This document shows positions 33,990-42,156 of a DNA stretch of 64,000 nucleotides, in pieces; position 1 is the first letter of the stretch; each line of letters starts with the position of its first letter. Both the position numbers and the translations under genes were made by a program. Below the pieces are notes generated by a model, which was not told the origin of the DNA, searched no databases, and saw nothing but the letters and a program-made list of their open reading frames with translations. Origin of the DNA: Emticicia aquatica (GTDB lineage: Bacteria; Bacteroidota; Bacteroidia; Cytophagales; Spirosomataceae); the NCBI RefSeq assembly GCF_923079645.1, contig NZ_CAKLPY010000002.1:1302001-1366000 (forward strand). Direction: 5' to 3'.

Positions 33990-35552
33990 TTATTTTTTCA
34001 TTTCACCATCAACTAATCGCCAAATACTTAATGGGTTATCACTTTTAAGCTCAAAAGGCAATAATACATCAGGGTAGTTTTGATAACAAACTGGTCTTGT
34101 GAAGCGAGTAATAGCCATTGTTCCAACCGATGTACTTCGAGAGTCGGTTGTTGCAGGAAATGGACCACCATGCACCATCGCATGCGAAACCTCAACCCCA
34201 GTTGGGAAACCATTGAGGAGTATTCTTCCAACTTTTTGCTCTAAAATTTCTAGCAAATCAGTATATTCTGCAAAATCTTCATCTGTTCCATGAACTGTTG
34301 CAGTTAAATGGCCATTTAAATTGTGAGCTGCCGAGAGTATTTCTTCTTTTGAGTTTGCTTCGACGACTAAACTTGTTGGGCCAAAAATTTCTTCAGATAA
34401 ATGAGGGTTTTGATTGAACTCCTCAACACTAGTATGTAAAATAACAGATTCAACAGCTGACAGACCTTCTGGAGCTTTTCCAATGCCAATGATTTTTGTA
34501 TAATTTTTTGAATGTTCGATGCCTTTCAAGTAGGCATCTTTAATTCCTGCCGTAAGCATATTTCCACCTTGCGATTTGGTCGATTGTTGTTCCAACTCTT
34601 TCATAAATAGTTCATCGCTTTGGCATAATAATATGCCGGGGTTTGTGCAGAACTGTCCAACACCAAGAGTTACTGATGAAACATAATTTTCGGCAATGGT
34701 TTTTCCTTTTTCTTTTAAAATGCGAGGTAAAACAAAAACAGGATTTACACTACCCATTTCAGCATAAACAGGAATAGGCTCTGGACGAGCAACGGCAGCA
34801 TCGAATAGTGCTTTCCCTCCTTTATATGAACCTGTAAAACCAATTGCTTTGATGGAAGGATGTTTCACTAATGCCATTCCGATTTCGTGGGTATCATCAA
34901 AGAGTAACGAAAATACGCCGTCAGGCATATTACACGCTTTGGCAGCTTTCTGAATCGCTAGTCCAACTAATTCAGATGTACCCAAGTGAGCTGGATGGGC
35001 TTTAAAAATCACACAACAACCAGCCGCAAGAGCAGATGTGGTGTCTCCACCAGCAACTGAAAATGCCAAAGGAAAGTTACTCGCACCAAAAACACCAACC
35101 ACACCGATTGGTCTTTCCATGGCACGAATATCAGGACGTGGAGCAGGCTGGCGTTCGGGAAGAGCAGTGTCGATACGTGCATTTACCCAAGAACCGTCAC
35201 GCAAAAGCTGAGCAAAAAGTTTTAATTGTCCAATGGTTCTACCTCGTTCTCCAATTGCTCTACCTTGTGGTAATGCAGATTCGGAAATATATCTTTCGAT
35301 GAGTAAATCTCCTAAGTTTTCAATTTCTTCGGCAATCTTTTCAAGAAAAATCGCTTTATCAATACCTGATTTTTTTCGATAAACCTGAAAAGCTTTCTCA
35401 GCTTTTTCGGTAGCATAATTGAGTTCATCGAGGGTTGCTTTGTAAAACAAAGGAGCAAGTGTTTCACCTGTTGCTGGATTTGTTGCTTGAATGGCGACCG
35501 TCCCTTCCGAAAAAGATTCAAAGCCAATAATATTCCTTCCTGTAAGTTGCAT
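33990..35552 (-). CDS. Alpha-ketoglutarate semialdehyde (2,5-dioxopentanoate) dehydrogenase, NADP-dependent
   Basis: 520 residues, aldehyde dehydrogenase superfamily. It oxidises 2,5-dioxopentanoate to 2-oxoglutarate. It has the features of the KGSADH branch: VVGVFGASNFPLAFSVAGGDTTSALAAGC near 150-178, FKAHPAH near 183 (the coenzyme loop), GFTGSYKGGKALFDAA near 235, YAEMGSVNPVFVLP near 265 (catalytic-base Glu in E-M-G-S) and GVGQFCTNPGI near 305 (catalytic Cys). An FAH-family dehydratase gene lies 52 bases upstream on the same strand; together they are the last two steps of the non-phosphorylating pentose/sugar-acid (Weimberg-type) pathway. Family members also act on other aldehydes, so the substrate is inferred from the pair. 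Confidence 0.85.
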   Translation of the reverse strand: MQLTGRNIIGFESFSEGTVAIQATNPATGETLAPLFYKATLDELNYATEKAEKAFQVYRKKSGIDKAIFLEKIAEEIENLGDLLIERYISESALPQGRAIGERGRTIGQLKLFAQLLRDGSWVNARIDTALPERQPAPRPDIRAMERPIGVVGVFGASNFPLAFSVAGGDTTSALAAGCCVIFKAHPAHLGTSELVGLAIQKAAKACNMPDGVFSLLFDDTHEIGMALVKHPSIKAIGFTGSYKGGKALFDAAVARPEPIPVYAEMGSVNPVFVLPRILKEKGKTIAENYVSSVTLGVGQFCTNPGILLCQSDELFMKELEQQSTKSQGGNMLTAGIKDAYLKGIEHSKNYTKIIGIGKAPEGLSAVESVILHTSVEEFNQNPHLSEEIFGPTSLVVEANSKEEILSAAHNLNGHLTATVHGTDEDFAEYTDLLEILEQKVGRILLNGFPTGVEVSHAMVHGGPFPATTDSRSTSVGTMAITRFTRPVCYQNYPDVLLPFELKSDNPLSIWRLVDGEMKK

Positions 35553-35604
35553 TAGTTTTGATATAAGAATAGCTGTAAATTATTAACAATCATTATTAGA
35601 CTGT

Positions 35605-36447
35605 TTATTTCATTTCTACGGTGTTTACTAAAGTGCCAATTCCGTCGATTGTAATACGTATTTCATCGCCTACCTCAAGAGTAAAATTATCATTAGGCAC
35701 AAGTCCAGTACCTGTCATTAAGAAACAGCCATTTGGAAAAGAAGATTCACGGAATAAAAACTCAGCCAAATCAACGAGTTTTCGTTTCATACGATTAATT
35801 TCTATCGAATCAGAAAAAAGCGGAATTTCATAGCGAAGTATTTCAATCGAAATAGTTGATTCTGGAGAAATGGGTTCATCGAAAATGGCAATACAAGGGC
35901 CAATAGCGGCACTTTTATCATACGTTTTGGCTTGTGGCAAATATAAAGGATTTTCTCCTTCAATATCTCGCGAACTCATATCATTACCAACAGTATAACC
36001 AGAAATTTGCCCTTTTGAGTTGATAAATAAGGTTAACTCTGGTTCAGGAACATTCCATTTAGAATCTCGTCTAATTCTGACGGCTTGCCCAGAACCGACC
36101 ACTCGATTAGGTGTTGCTTTAAAAAATATTTCAGGTCTTTCAGCATCATAAACACGGTCGTAGAAATTATCGCCACCTGCATTTTTTGATTCTTCCATTC
36201 TTGCATTACGGCTACGCAGATACGTAACTCCTGCCGCCCAAACTTCTTGGGATTGAATAGGTGCTAATAAACCATTATCTATCAATGATTTATATTCGGA
36301 TGCGGCTGGTAAAAGTTGTATTTCCCGTTGTAATTCAAAAAATAAATCTTCACGATTAATAAATAAATCCCAATCTGTATGACGTGAGATATAATATTGA
36401 CCAGTGTGTTCGATTACGAACCCTTGTAAAGTTTTATAGATTTTCAT
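35605..36447 (-). CDS. Fumarylacetoacetate-hydrolase-family protein, probable 2-keto-3-deoxy-pentonate dehydratase
   Basis: 280 residues. FAH-fold signatures: [19 protein letters not shown] near 70-88, [14 protein letters not shown] near 105, [10 protein letters not shown] near 130 (metal-binding E-x-E), [28 protein letters not shown] near 148, and [30 protein letters not shown] near 248. The VTYLRSRxAR pattern is that of the 2-keto-3-deoxy-D-xylonate/L-arabinonate dehydratases that feed alpha-ketoglutarate semialdehyde dehydrogenase, and that enzyme is the next gene. No xylonate or arabinonate dehydratase and no sugar dehydrogenase is adjacent, so the upstream steps must be encoded elsewhere. 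Transcribed divergently from the ilv operon. Confidence 0.8.
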   Translation of the reverse strand: MKIYKTLQGFVIEHTGQYYISRHTDWDLFINREDLFFELQREIQLLPAASEYKSLIDNGLLAPIQSQEVWAAGVTYLRSRNARMEESKNAGGDNFYDRVYDAERPEIFFKATPNRVVGSGQAVRIRRDSKWNVPEPELTLFINSKGQISGYTVGNDMSSRDIEGENPLYLPQAKTYDKSAAIGPCIAIFDEPISPESTISIEILRYEIPLFSDSIEINRMKRKLVDLAEFLFRESSFPNGCFLMTGTGLVPNDNFTLEVGDEIRITIDGIGTLVNTVEMK

Positions 36448-36578
36448 TGAGATTTAATTAACAAGAATTTGAGTCCAATATTAAACAAAAAGAAGCAAAT
36501 AAGATATTTTTTTAATACTACTTTTTTTGAAAATGAGATTCACACAACAAAGTGAACAATAAATTTTTGAAAGAAATA

Positions 36579-36610
36579 TTTGGAAATATAAACGAAAGTA
36601 AATTTATTTG
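36579..36610 (+). promoter_or_regulatory. Predicted promoter of the ilv operon leader
   Basis: TTTG (36579-36582), a 20-base spacer, then TTTATTTG (36603-36610), which matches the -7 consensus TAnnTTTG at seven of eight positions. Transcription would start near 36617, about 47 bases before the leader-peptide ATG and 210 before ilvD. This fits an attenuated leader. Confidence 0.55.
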
Positions 36611-36621
36611 TATCAGAAACG

Positions 36622-36644
36622 ATTCGCATTTGGCGAATATTCGC
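36622..36644. promoter_or_regulatory. Cluster of ATTCGC half-sites (operator candidate)
   Basis: ATTCGC (36622-36627), then GCGAATATTCGC (36633-36644), a perfect 12-bp palindrome. Together they give three half-sites in 23 bases: ATTCGC direct repeats with an inverted copy between. They lie just after the predicted ilv transcription start, in the region shared with the divergent FAH gene. They could be a regulator site for either direction or form a 5' hairpin. Confidence 0.45.
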
Positions 36645-36663
36645 AATAAGAGAATATTTTTCA

Positions 36664-36714
36664 ATGATATATCAAAGCAATTTTATCGTCCCAATTTTAC
36701 TTCTACTCGTCTAA
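36664..36714 (+). CDS. ilv leader peptide (attenuation peptide rich in Ile, Leu, Val)
   Basis: A 16-codon ORF, ATG at 36664 and TAA at 36712, encodes MIYQSNFIVPILLLLV. Nine of 16 residues are Ile, Leu or Val, and the last six codons are ATT TTA CTT CTA CTC GTC. It lies in the 381-base region between the divergent FAH gene and ilvD, directly before nested hairpins that end in a terminator stem. This is the make-up of an attenuation leader peptide such as ilvL in enterobacteria: a ribosome stalled for lack of charged Leu, Val or Ile tRNA would change the folding downstream. The ORF is too short for normal gene calling. Function is inferred from composition, position and RNA pairing. Confidence 0.85.
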   Translation: MIYQSNFIVPILLLLV

Positions 36715-36781
36715 ACGATTAGAAGAGGGCCATGCTTTGAAAATGCAAAAGACCTTCTTCACACAGTGGAGGAGGTCTTTT
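36700..36781 (+). promoter_or_regulatory. Transcription attenuator of the ilv operon
   Basis: Segment 1 CTTCTACTCGT (36700-36710, the Leu-Leu-Leu-Val codons) pairs with segment 2 ACGATTAGAAG (36715-36725), 10 bp with one C-T mismatch and loop CTAA. Segment 2 continues to GAAGAGGG (36722-36729), which can instead pair with CCTTCTTC (36753-36760), an 8-bp antiterminator. CCTTCTTC is also part of the 5' arm of the terminator, AAAAGACCTTCTTCAC (36747-36762) with GTGGAGGAGGTCTTTT (36766-36781), 16 bp, loop ACA. The three helices are mutually exclusive in the classical order: a ribosome stalled on the Leu/Val codons would open 1:2, allow 2:3 and prevent the terminator. The gap to ilvD is 47 bases. 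Confidence 0.85.
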
Positions 36782-36785
36782 GTTC
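36747..36785 (+). terminator. Leader terminator (attenuator stem) before ilvD
   Basis: A 16-bp stem with two G-U pairs, three-base loop ACA, followed by TTTTGTTCT. It stands upstream of ilvD in the direction of transcription, with no preceding gene to terminate on this strand other than the leader peptide, which supports a conditional role. Confidence 0.85.
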
Positions 36786-36828
36786 TAATTTGAGTATTTA
36801 TAACTAATTTTTACAACAAACAAATACA

Positions 36829-38508
36829 ATGGCCACATTAAACAAATTCAGCCGTACCCTAACTCAAGAAATCACGAATCCTGCAGCAAAAGCGATGCTT
36901 TACGGAGTTGGCTTGTCAGATGATGATATGCAGAAAGCCCAAATCGGTATTGCAAGCACAGGATATGAAGGAAACACTTGCAACATGCACCTTAATGGCT
37001 TGTCTGTTCATGTGAAGAAAGGAATTCAAGAAAATGGCATGGTAGGGCTGATTTTTCATACAATCGGAGTTTCTGATGGGATGACAAACGGGAATGACGG
37101 AATGAGTTATTCATTGCCTAGCCGAGATATTATTGCTGATTCAATAGAAGATGTAGTGGCTGCACAGTGGTATGATGGTGTAATTGCGGTGGTTGGTTGT
37201 GACAAAAATATGCCAGGAGCAATGATTGCGTTGGCAAGACTGAATCGCCCAGGAATGTTGGTTTATGGCGGAACAATTCGTTCTGGAGAATATAAAGGTC
37301 AAAAATTAGATATTGTTTCTGCCTTTGAGGCTTTAGGTAAAAAATTCGCAGGAAATATTTCTGATGAAGATTACGAAGGTGTAATCAAAAATGCTATCCC
37401 TGGTGCAGGTGCTTGTGGAGGTATGTACACCGCAAATACCATGGCGTCTTCAATGGAAGCAATGGGCTTGACGTTACCTAACTCTTCGTCGTATCCTGCA
37501 ACACATGAAGGTAAAAAAGCCGAGTGTATTGCTATTGGTGCAGCGATGAAAAATATGTTGGAGAAAAATATTTGTCCACGAGACATTATGACTCGCAAAG
37601 CATTTGAAAATGCAATGACAATGGTAATGGTGATGGGTGGCTCTACAAATGCGGTTTTGCATTATTTGGCTATTGCTCACGCAGCAGAAGTAGATTTTAC
37701 ATTGAAAGATATTCAAGATATTTCTGACCGTACTCCTTTACTAGCAGACTTAAAACCATCTGGTAAATATTATATGGAAGATATGTTGGCCATTGGTGGA
37801 GTACCAGCTGTAATGAAGTATTTGTTGAAAAAAGGTCTTTTACATGGCGATTGTATTACAATTACTGGAAAAACAATTGCTGAAGATTTAGCTGATGTTC
37901 CTGATTTAGATTTTGACGCCCAAAAAATCATAAAACCAATAGAAACACCAATTAAGCCAACGGGGCACTTGCAAATTTTGTATGGTAATCTTGCCGAAAA
38001 AGGTGCAGTTGCGAAAATCACAGGTAAAGAAGGTGAAAAATTTGAAGGAACAGCAAAGGTTTGTGAGAGAGAAGAGGATGTGATTGAGTTTTTGAGTAAA
38101 GGTGAAATCAAAGCAGGGCATGTAATTGTAATCAGAAATGAAGGGCCGAAAGGTGGGCCAGGAATGCCAGAAATGTTAAAACCAACATCTGCCGTAATGG
38201 GTGCAGGTTTAGGAAATAGCGTAGCGATGATTACCGACGGTCGTTTCTCAGGTGGTACACATGGGTTTGTGGTTGGACACATCACCCCAGAAGCTTACGA
38301 AGGTGGAACTATCGCTTTGGTAAAAGATGGAGATAAAATAACGATTGATGCCGTTGACAATAAATTGATTTTACATGTTTCTGACGAAGAATTAGCCGCT
38401 CGTCGTGCCGAATGGACTCGAATAGAATCAAAATTCAATAGAGGTATTCTTAAAAAATACATTAAAAACGTAAGCTCAGCCAGCGAAGGTTGTGTTACAG
38501 ATTTATAA
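36829..38508 (+). CDS. ilvD: Dihydroxy-acid dehydratase
   Basis: 559 residues, the normal length. It dehydrates 2,3-dihydroxy-isovalerate and -methylvalerate to the 2-oxo acids, the third common step of valine, isoleucine and leucine synthesis, and uses an Fe-S cluster. The cluster ligands are visible: NTCNMH near 45, [10 protein letters not shown] near 120 and [15 protein letters not shown] near 190. Further signatures: [17 protein letters not shown] near 265 and [23 protein letters not shown] near 470. The Edd/IlvD family also includes sugar-acid dehydratases, and a Weimberg-type pair is divergent from it, but ilvB, ilvN and ilvC follow directly and an ilv attenuator precedes it, so the ilv assignment is firm. 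Confidence 0.94.
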   Translation: MATLNKFSRTLTQEITNPAAKAMLYGVGLSDDDMQKAQIGIASTGYEGNTCNMHLNGLSVHVKKGIQENGMVGLIFHTIGVSDGMTNGNDGMSYSLPSRDIIADSIEDVVAAQWYDGVIAVVGCDKNMPGAMIALARLNRPGMLVYGGTIRSGEYKGQKLDIVSAFEALGKKFAGNISDEDYEGVIKNAIPGAGACGGMYTANTMASSMEAMGLTLPNSSSYPATHEGKKAECIAIGAAMKNMLEKNICPRDIMTRKAFENAMTMVMVMGGSTNAVLHYLAIAHAAEVDFTLKDIQDISDRTPLLADLKPSGKYYMEDMLAIGGVPAVMKYLLKKGLLHGDCITITGKTIAEDLADVPDLDFDAQKIIKPIETPIKPTGHLQILYGNLAEKGAVAKITGKEGEKFEGTAKVCEREEDVIEFLSKGEIKAGHVIVIRNEGPKGGPGMPEMLKPTSAVMGAGLGNSVAMITDGRFSGGTHGFVVGHITPEAYEGGTIALVKDGDKITIDAVDNKLILHVSDEELAARRAEWTRIESKFNRGILKKYIKNVSSASEGCVTDL

Positions 38509-38558
38509 GCATTACAACAAACTAAAATAAAAATTCATCCTAAAGTATCATTTACGAT

Positions 38559-40319
38559 ATGGGAAATTTATTGGAAATCGAATTAAAACAAGAAACATTG
38601 ATTGCTTCTGCCCAAGAAAATACAGTAGGGAATTTTCTTTCGGGAGCTCAAGCAATGATGGAGTGTTTATTGGCCGAAGGTGTTGACAATATCTTTGGAT
38701 ATCCTGGGGGGGCAATTATGCCAACTTATGATGCACTGTATGACTATATTGATAGAATTAAGCACACGTTAGTTCGTCACGAACAAGGTGCTGGACACGC
38801 TGCACAAGGGTATGCTCGTGTAAGTGGGCGTACAGGTGTTTGCTTGGTTACATCAGGGCCTGGAGGAACAAATCTTATTACACCTATTGCTGATGCAATT
38901 ATTGACTGTACACCATTGGTTTGTATTGTTGGACAAGTAAAGTCAACATTGTTAGGAACAGATGCTTTCCAAGAAACCGATATGATTGGTGTAACAACAC
39001 CAGTTTGTAAATGGAACTATCAAATTACTGATCCCGATGAAGTACCAGAAATCATGGCAAAAGCATTTTTTATTGCTAAGTCAGGAAAACCAGGGCCAGT
39101 AGTTATAGATTTTGCTCGTGATGCACAAGCAGCTAAAATGACAAAAGCTTTTTCTTACAAAAAAGTAGAGAAAATGGTTAGTTATAATCCGCGTGTTGTA
39201 CCAAAACAAGAACAAATCGAAAAAGCTGCCGAGTTAATAAATAAAGCAAAAAGACCCTATATTTTATTTGGTCATGGGGTGTTGATTGCTGATGCAATGC
39301 AAGAATTACTTGATTTTGTTGAAAAAACAGATATTCCTTGTGCAAGTACATTATTAGGCCTTTCGGCGATGCCAAATAATCACCCAAATTACATGGGTTG
39401 GTTAGGTATGCACGGAATGTATGCTCCCAATGTAATGACCGATGAATGTGATGTACTAATTGCTATCGGGATGCGTTTTGATGACCGAGTAACAGGCGAT
39501 TCAACAAAATTTGCTCCTCAAGCCCGCATTGTTCATATTGAAATTGACCCGTCAGAAGTTGAAAAAATCAAGAAAACCGAAGCTCCAGTAATTGGTGATG
39601 CGAAAGAGGCTCTTAAAATGCTTTTTCCATTAGTTAAAAAAGGAGATTTTACTGGCTGGAAAAACGAGTTTAGAAAACTTGATGTAAAAGAATACGATAA
39701 AGTAACGCTTCGTGATTTAAATCAAGAAGGAAAAATAAAAATGGCCGAAGTGGTGGCTTTACTTTCTGATAAAACAAATGGTGAAGCTTGTATTGTTGTT
39801 GATGTGGGTCAACATCAGATGGTTACAGCTCGCTACTATCAATTCAGAAAACCTAATTCGTTTATTGCTTCGGGTGGACTAGGAACAATGGGTTTTGCTA
39901 TTCCTGCATCGTTTGGTGCAAAAGTAGGAGCTCCAGACCGTGAAGTTGTTGGGATTATTGGGGATGGCTGTTTCCAAATGACGATTCAAGAACTTGGTAC
40001 AATTGCCCAAAGTGGTTTGGCTGTGAAAATGATTATTTTAAACAATAATTTCTTGGGAATGGTGCGTCAATGGCAGCAATTGTTCTTTGATAATCGGTAT
40101 TCATTCGTTGAGTTACAAAACCCAGATTTTATTACAATTGCTAAAGGATTCGGAATTGATGGGCATACTTGCTCAGAAAGAGAAAACCTAAGTGATTCGC
40201 TTGATAAAATGCTTGATTCTAAGAAAGCATATCTTTTAGAGGTAATTGTGGAAAAAGAAGAAAATGTATTTCCAATGGTTCCTGCGGGAACAAGCGTTTC
40301 GGAGATTCGTTTGGAATAA
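38559..40319 (+). CDS. ilvB: Acetolactate synthase, large (catalytic) subunit
   Basis: 586 residues, ThDP-dependent. It joins two pyruvates (or pyruvate and 2-oxobutyrate) to acetolactate or acetohydroxybutyrate. Visible: the N-terminal Pyr domain with GYPGGAIMPTYDAL near 48 and RHEQGAGHAAQGYARVSG near 73 (catalytic Glu in H-E-Q); the central FAD-type domain with GMRFDDRVTGDSTKFAPQARIVHIEID near 307; and the PP domain with GDGCFQMTIQELGTIAQSGLAVKMIILNNNFLGMVRQWQ near 468 (the GDG...NN ThDP/Mg motif). A 26-residue N-terminal extension precedes the conserved part. It starts 50 bases after ilvD and is followed by its regulatory subunit. Confidence 0.95.
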   Translation: MGNLLEIELKQETLIASAQENTVGNFLSGAQAMMECLLAEGVDNIFGYPGGAIMPTYDALYDYIDRIKHTLVRHEQGAGHAAQGYARVSGRTGVCLVTSGPGGTNLITPIADAIIDCTPLVCIVGQVKSTLLGTDAFQETDMIGVTTPVCKWNYQITDPDEVPEIMAKAFFIAKSGKPGPVVIDFARDAQAAKMTKAFSYKKVEKMVSYNPRVVPKQEQIEKAAELINKAKRPYILFGHGVLIADAMQELLDFVEKTDIPCASTLLGLSAMPNNHPNYMGWLGMHGMYAPNVMTDECDVLIAIGMRFDDRVTGDSTKFAPQARIVHIEIDPSEVEKIKKTEAPVIGDAKEALKMLFPLVKKGDFTGWKNEFRKLDVKEYDKVTLRDLNQEGKIKMAEVVALLSDKTNGEACIVVDVGQHQMVTARYYQFRKPNSFIASGGLGTMGFAIPASFGAKVGAPDREVVGIIGDGCFQMTIQELGTIAQSGLAVKMIILNNNFLGMVRQWQQLFFDNRYSFVELQNPDFITIAKGFGIDGHTCSERENLSDSLDKMLDSKKAYLLEVIVEKEENVFPMVPAGTSVSEIRLE

Positions 40320-40365
40320 CCCCAGACCATAGTTAATGATAATAATTTTTAAACCAAAACTGGGG
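40320..40365 (+). other. Inverted repeat at the ilvB-ilvN junction
   Basis: CCCCAG (40320-40325, just after the ilvB stop) is complementary to CTGGGG (40360-40365), which ends two bases before the ilvN ATG. The loop is 34 bases and AT-rich. If formed, it would cover the G-rich stretch in front of ilvN and could set the subunit ratio. No evidence beyond complementarity. Confidence 0.35.
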
Positions 40366-40367
40366 GA

Positions 40368-40907
40368 ATGACAACATACACAATCTGCGTATTTACCGAA
40401 AATAGTATCGGATTACTCAACAAAATCACAATTATATTTACCCGTCGAAGAATCAACATTGAATCATTGACGGTTTCAGAAACTGAGCGTAAGGGTATTT
40501 CTCGTTTCACGATCGTTATCAAACACGAAAAACGTGAAGAGGTAGAAAAGCTCGTACGCCAGATTCGGAAAATCATTGAAGTATTGGCCGTTTTTGGCTA
40601 TCTCAATGAAGATATCGTTTATAACGAAATTGCTTTGTTTAAGATTTCTACGCCTTTAAACGGTAAATCAGTCGATGTCGAAACTATCAACAAAATTTAT
40701 AAGGCTTGGGTGGTTTACTGGGGCCTCGACTACGTAGTTATCGAAAAAACAGGCACAGAAACTGAAATTTTTGACTTCTTCAAATATATCAAACCCCACG
40801 GAATTATCGAGTTCGTTCGTTCAGGAAGAGTGGCAGTAGGTAAAACTCCTCAAGGATTAATTGAGTATTTACCCGAAGAAATTACAGAATGGGAGTATTA
40901 TTTGTAA
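40368..40907 (+). CDS. ilvN: Acetolactate synthase, small (regulatory) subunit
   Basis: 179 residues. An N-terminal ACT domain (about 2-76: TTYTICVFTENSIGLLNKITIIFTRRRINIESLTVSETERKGISRFTIVI) binds the feedback inhibitor valine, and a C-terminal domain (about 85-170, YNEIALFKIS ... GIIEFVRSGRVAVGK) is shared by IlvH/IlvN long forms. It activates the catalytic subunit encoded directly upstream and gives it feedback sensitivity. The first residues match the usual start. The name ilvH is used for the same subunit in some genomes. Confidence 0.93.
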   Translation: MTTYTICVFTENSIGLLNKITIIFTRRRINIESLTVSETERKGISRFTIVIKHEKREEVEKLVRQIRKIIEVLAVFGYLNEDIVYNEIALFKISTPLNGKSVDVETINKIYKAWVVYWGLDYVVIEKTGTETEIFDFFKYIKPHGIIEFVRSGRVAVGKTPQGLIEYLPEEITEWEYYL

Positions 40908-41010
40908 ATTTGTCGCATGAACGGTGTTTTTAACCTTTTTTGTTAAAAAAATCATAATCGTTCTGCCAAAAGTATAAAAGTTGCATTAAACCAAAAACAA
41001 ATCAATAAAA

Positions 41011-42054
41011 ATGGCAAAATTAAATTTCGGCGGTGTTGAAGAGGAAGTTGTAACCCGCGAAGAGTACCCACTCGAAAAATCAAGAGAGTTTTTGAAAAAA
41101 CAAACTATCGCTGTAATTGGATACGGTGTACAAGGCCCAGGTCAAGCAATGAATATGCGTGACAATGGTTTCAACGTAATTGTTGGACAACGCCCTGGTA
41201 AAACGTACGACAAAGCAGTTGCTGATGGTTGGGTTCCGGGTAAAACACTTTTCAATATCGAAGATGCGTTGAAAAAAGGTACAATCATTTGTTTCCTTTT
41301 GTCAGATGCAGCTCAAATCGCCCTTTGGCCAACAGTGAAACAATACCTTAAAAAAGGAAAAACTTTATATTTCTCTCATGGATTCGGTATTACGTACAGT
41401 AAAAAAACTGGTATCAAACCACCTAAAAATGTTGACGTAGTATTGGTTGCTCCAAAAGGTTCTGGTACATCTCTTCGTCGTTTGTTCGTTGAAGGAAAAG
41501 GCTTGAACTCTAGCTTTGCAGTTTTCCAAGATGCTTCAGGACATGCTCGTGAAACAGCCATCGCAATGGGTATCGGTGTAGGTTCTGGTTATTTATTTGA
41601 AACTGATTTCTATCGTGAAGTAACATCTGACCTTACTGGTGAGCGTGGAACTTTGATGGGTGCAATCCAAGGTATTTTTGCTGCTCAATACGAAGTATTG
41701 CGTGAAAATGGTCACTCTCCATCTGAGGCTTTCAACGAAACGGTTGAAGAATTAACTCAATCATTGATGCCATTAGTTGCTGAAAATGGAATGGACTGGA
41801 TGTACGCAAACTGTTCGACAACTGCTCAACGTGGTGCGTTAGACTGGTGGAAACCATTCCACGATGCTACAAAACCTGTTTTCAAGAAATTATATCAAAG
41901 CGTAAAATCACAAAAAGAAGCTACTCAATCAATCACACGTAACTCTGAGCCAGATTACCGTGAGAAATTAGAAGTTGAATTAGCTGAACTTCGTGAGTCA
42001 GAAATGTGGCAAGCAGGTAAAACTGTTCGTAGCTTACGTCCAGAAAGAAACTAA
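41011..42054 (+). CDS. ilvC: Ketol-acid reductoisomerase (NADP+)
   Basis: 347 residues. It isomerises and reduces acetolactate to 2,3-dihydroxy-isovalerate. Rossmann motif IAVIGYGVQGPGQAMNMRDNG (about 32-52), coenzyme loop IVGQRPGKTYDKA, FSHGFGITY near 124, APKGSGTSLRR near 150, and the knotted C-terminal domain with DLTGERGTLMGAIQGIFAAQYEVL near 207 (Mg-binding Asp/Glu) and CSTTAQRGALDWW near 273. It resembles the form found in Bacteroidota more than the short archetype: the N-terminal extension (LNFGGVEEEVVTREEYPLEKS) is longer and the usual GHAxG-like loop is replaced. A 103-base gap with a small AT-rich hairpin separates it from ilvN. It ends at a clear terminator. Confidence 0.93.
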   Translation: MAKLNFGGVEEEVVTREEYPLEKSREFLKKQTIAVIGYGVQGPGQAMNMRDNGFNVIVGQRPGKTYDKAVADGWVPGKTLFNIEDALKKGTIICFLLSDAAQIALWPTVKQYLKKGKTLYFSHGFGITYSKKTGIKPPKNVDVVLVAPKGSGTSLRRLFVEGKGLNSSFAVFQDASGHARETAIAMGIGVGSGYLFETDFYREVTSDLTGERGTLMGAIQGIFAAQYEVLRENGHSPSEAFNETVEELTQSLMPLVAENGMDWMYANCSTTAQRGALDWWKPFHDATKPVFKKLYQSVKSQKEATQSITRNSEPDYREKLEVELAELRESEMWQAGKTVRSLRPERN

Positions 42055-42082
42055 TTTTCTTTGAAAAAAATAATTGCAACGA

Positions 42083-42111
42083 AGCACAGGGATAAAATCT
42101 CTGTGCTTTTT
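42083..42111 (+). terminator. Terminator after ilvC
   Basis: AGCACAGGGA (42083-42092) pairs with TCTCTGTGCT (42098-42107), 10 bp with one G-T wobble and a five-base loop, then TTTT. It separates ilvDBNC from ilvA. Confidence 0.85.
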
Positions 42112-42112
42112 G

Positions 42113-42120
42113 TATATTTG
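42113..42120 (+). promoter_or_regulatory. Candidate -7 box for ilvA (TATATTTG)
   Basis: An exact TAnnTTTG match directly after the ilvC terminator, 36 bases before the ilvA ATG. No good -33 TTG is present. If real, ilvA has its own promoter outside the attenuated operon. Confidence 0.4.
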
Positions 42121-42156
42121 GGGGTATTGTAGAAAAAATACACAACACTTCATCGC

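Noticed and set aside
36700..36781. T-box riboswitch in the ilv leader
   Set aside because: The leader is short, lacks a specifier loop and T-box sequence, and instead contains a leader peptide whose codons overlap the first hairpin. Peptide-based attenuation explains it better.
37770..38285. A 171-codon ORF on the minus strand inside ilvD
   Set aside because: It is antisense to a well-conserved dehydratase, has no recognisable domain and shows the composition expected of a shadow frame.
36829..38508. Reading the IlvD-like protein as a xylonate/arabinonate dehydratase because of the divergent FAH-ALDH pair
   Set aside because: ilvB, ilvN and ilvC follow on the same strand and the leader encodes Ile/Leu/Val codons. 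A second role is kept only as a question in the findings.
40908..41010. TTTTTAAC/GTTAAAAA hairpin between ilvN and ilvC as a terminator
   Set aside because: The stem is nearly all A/T with no following T-run on the plus strand. Termination here would cut the ilv operon, so it is not listed as one.
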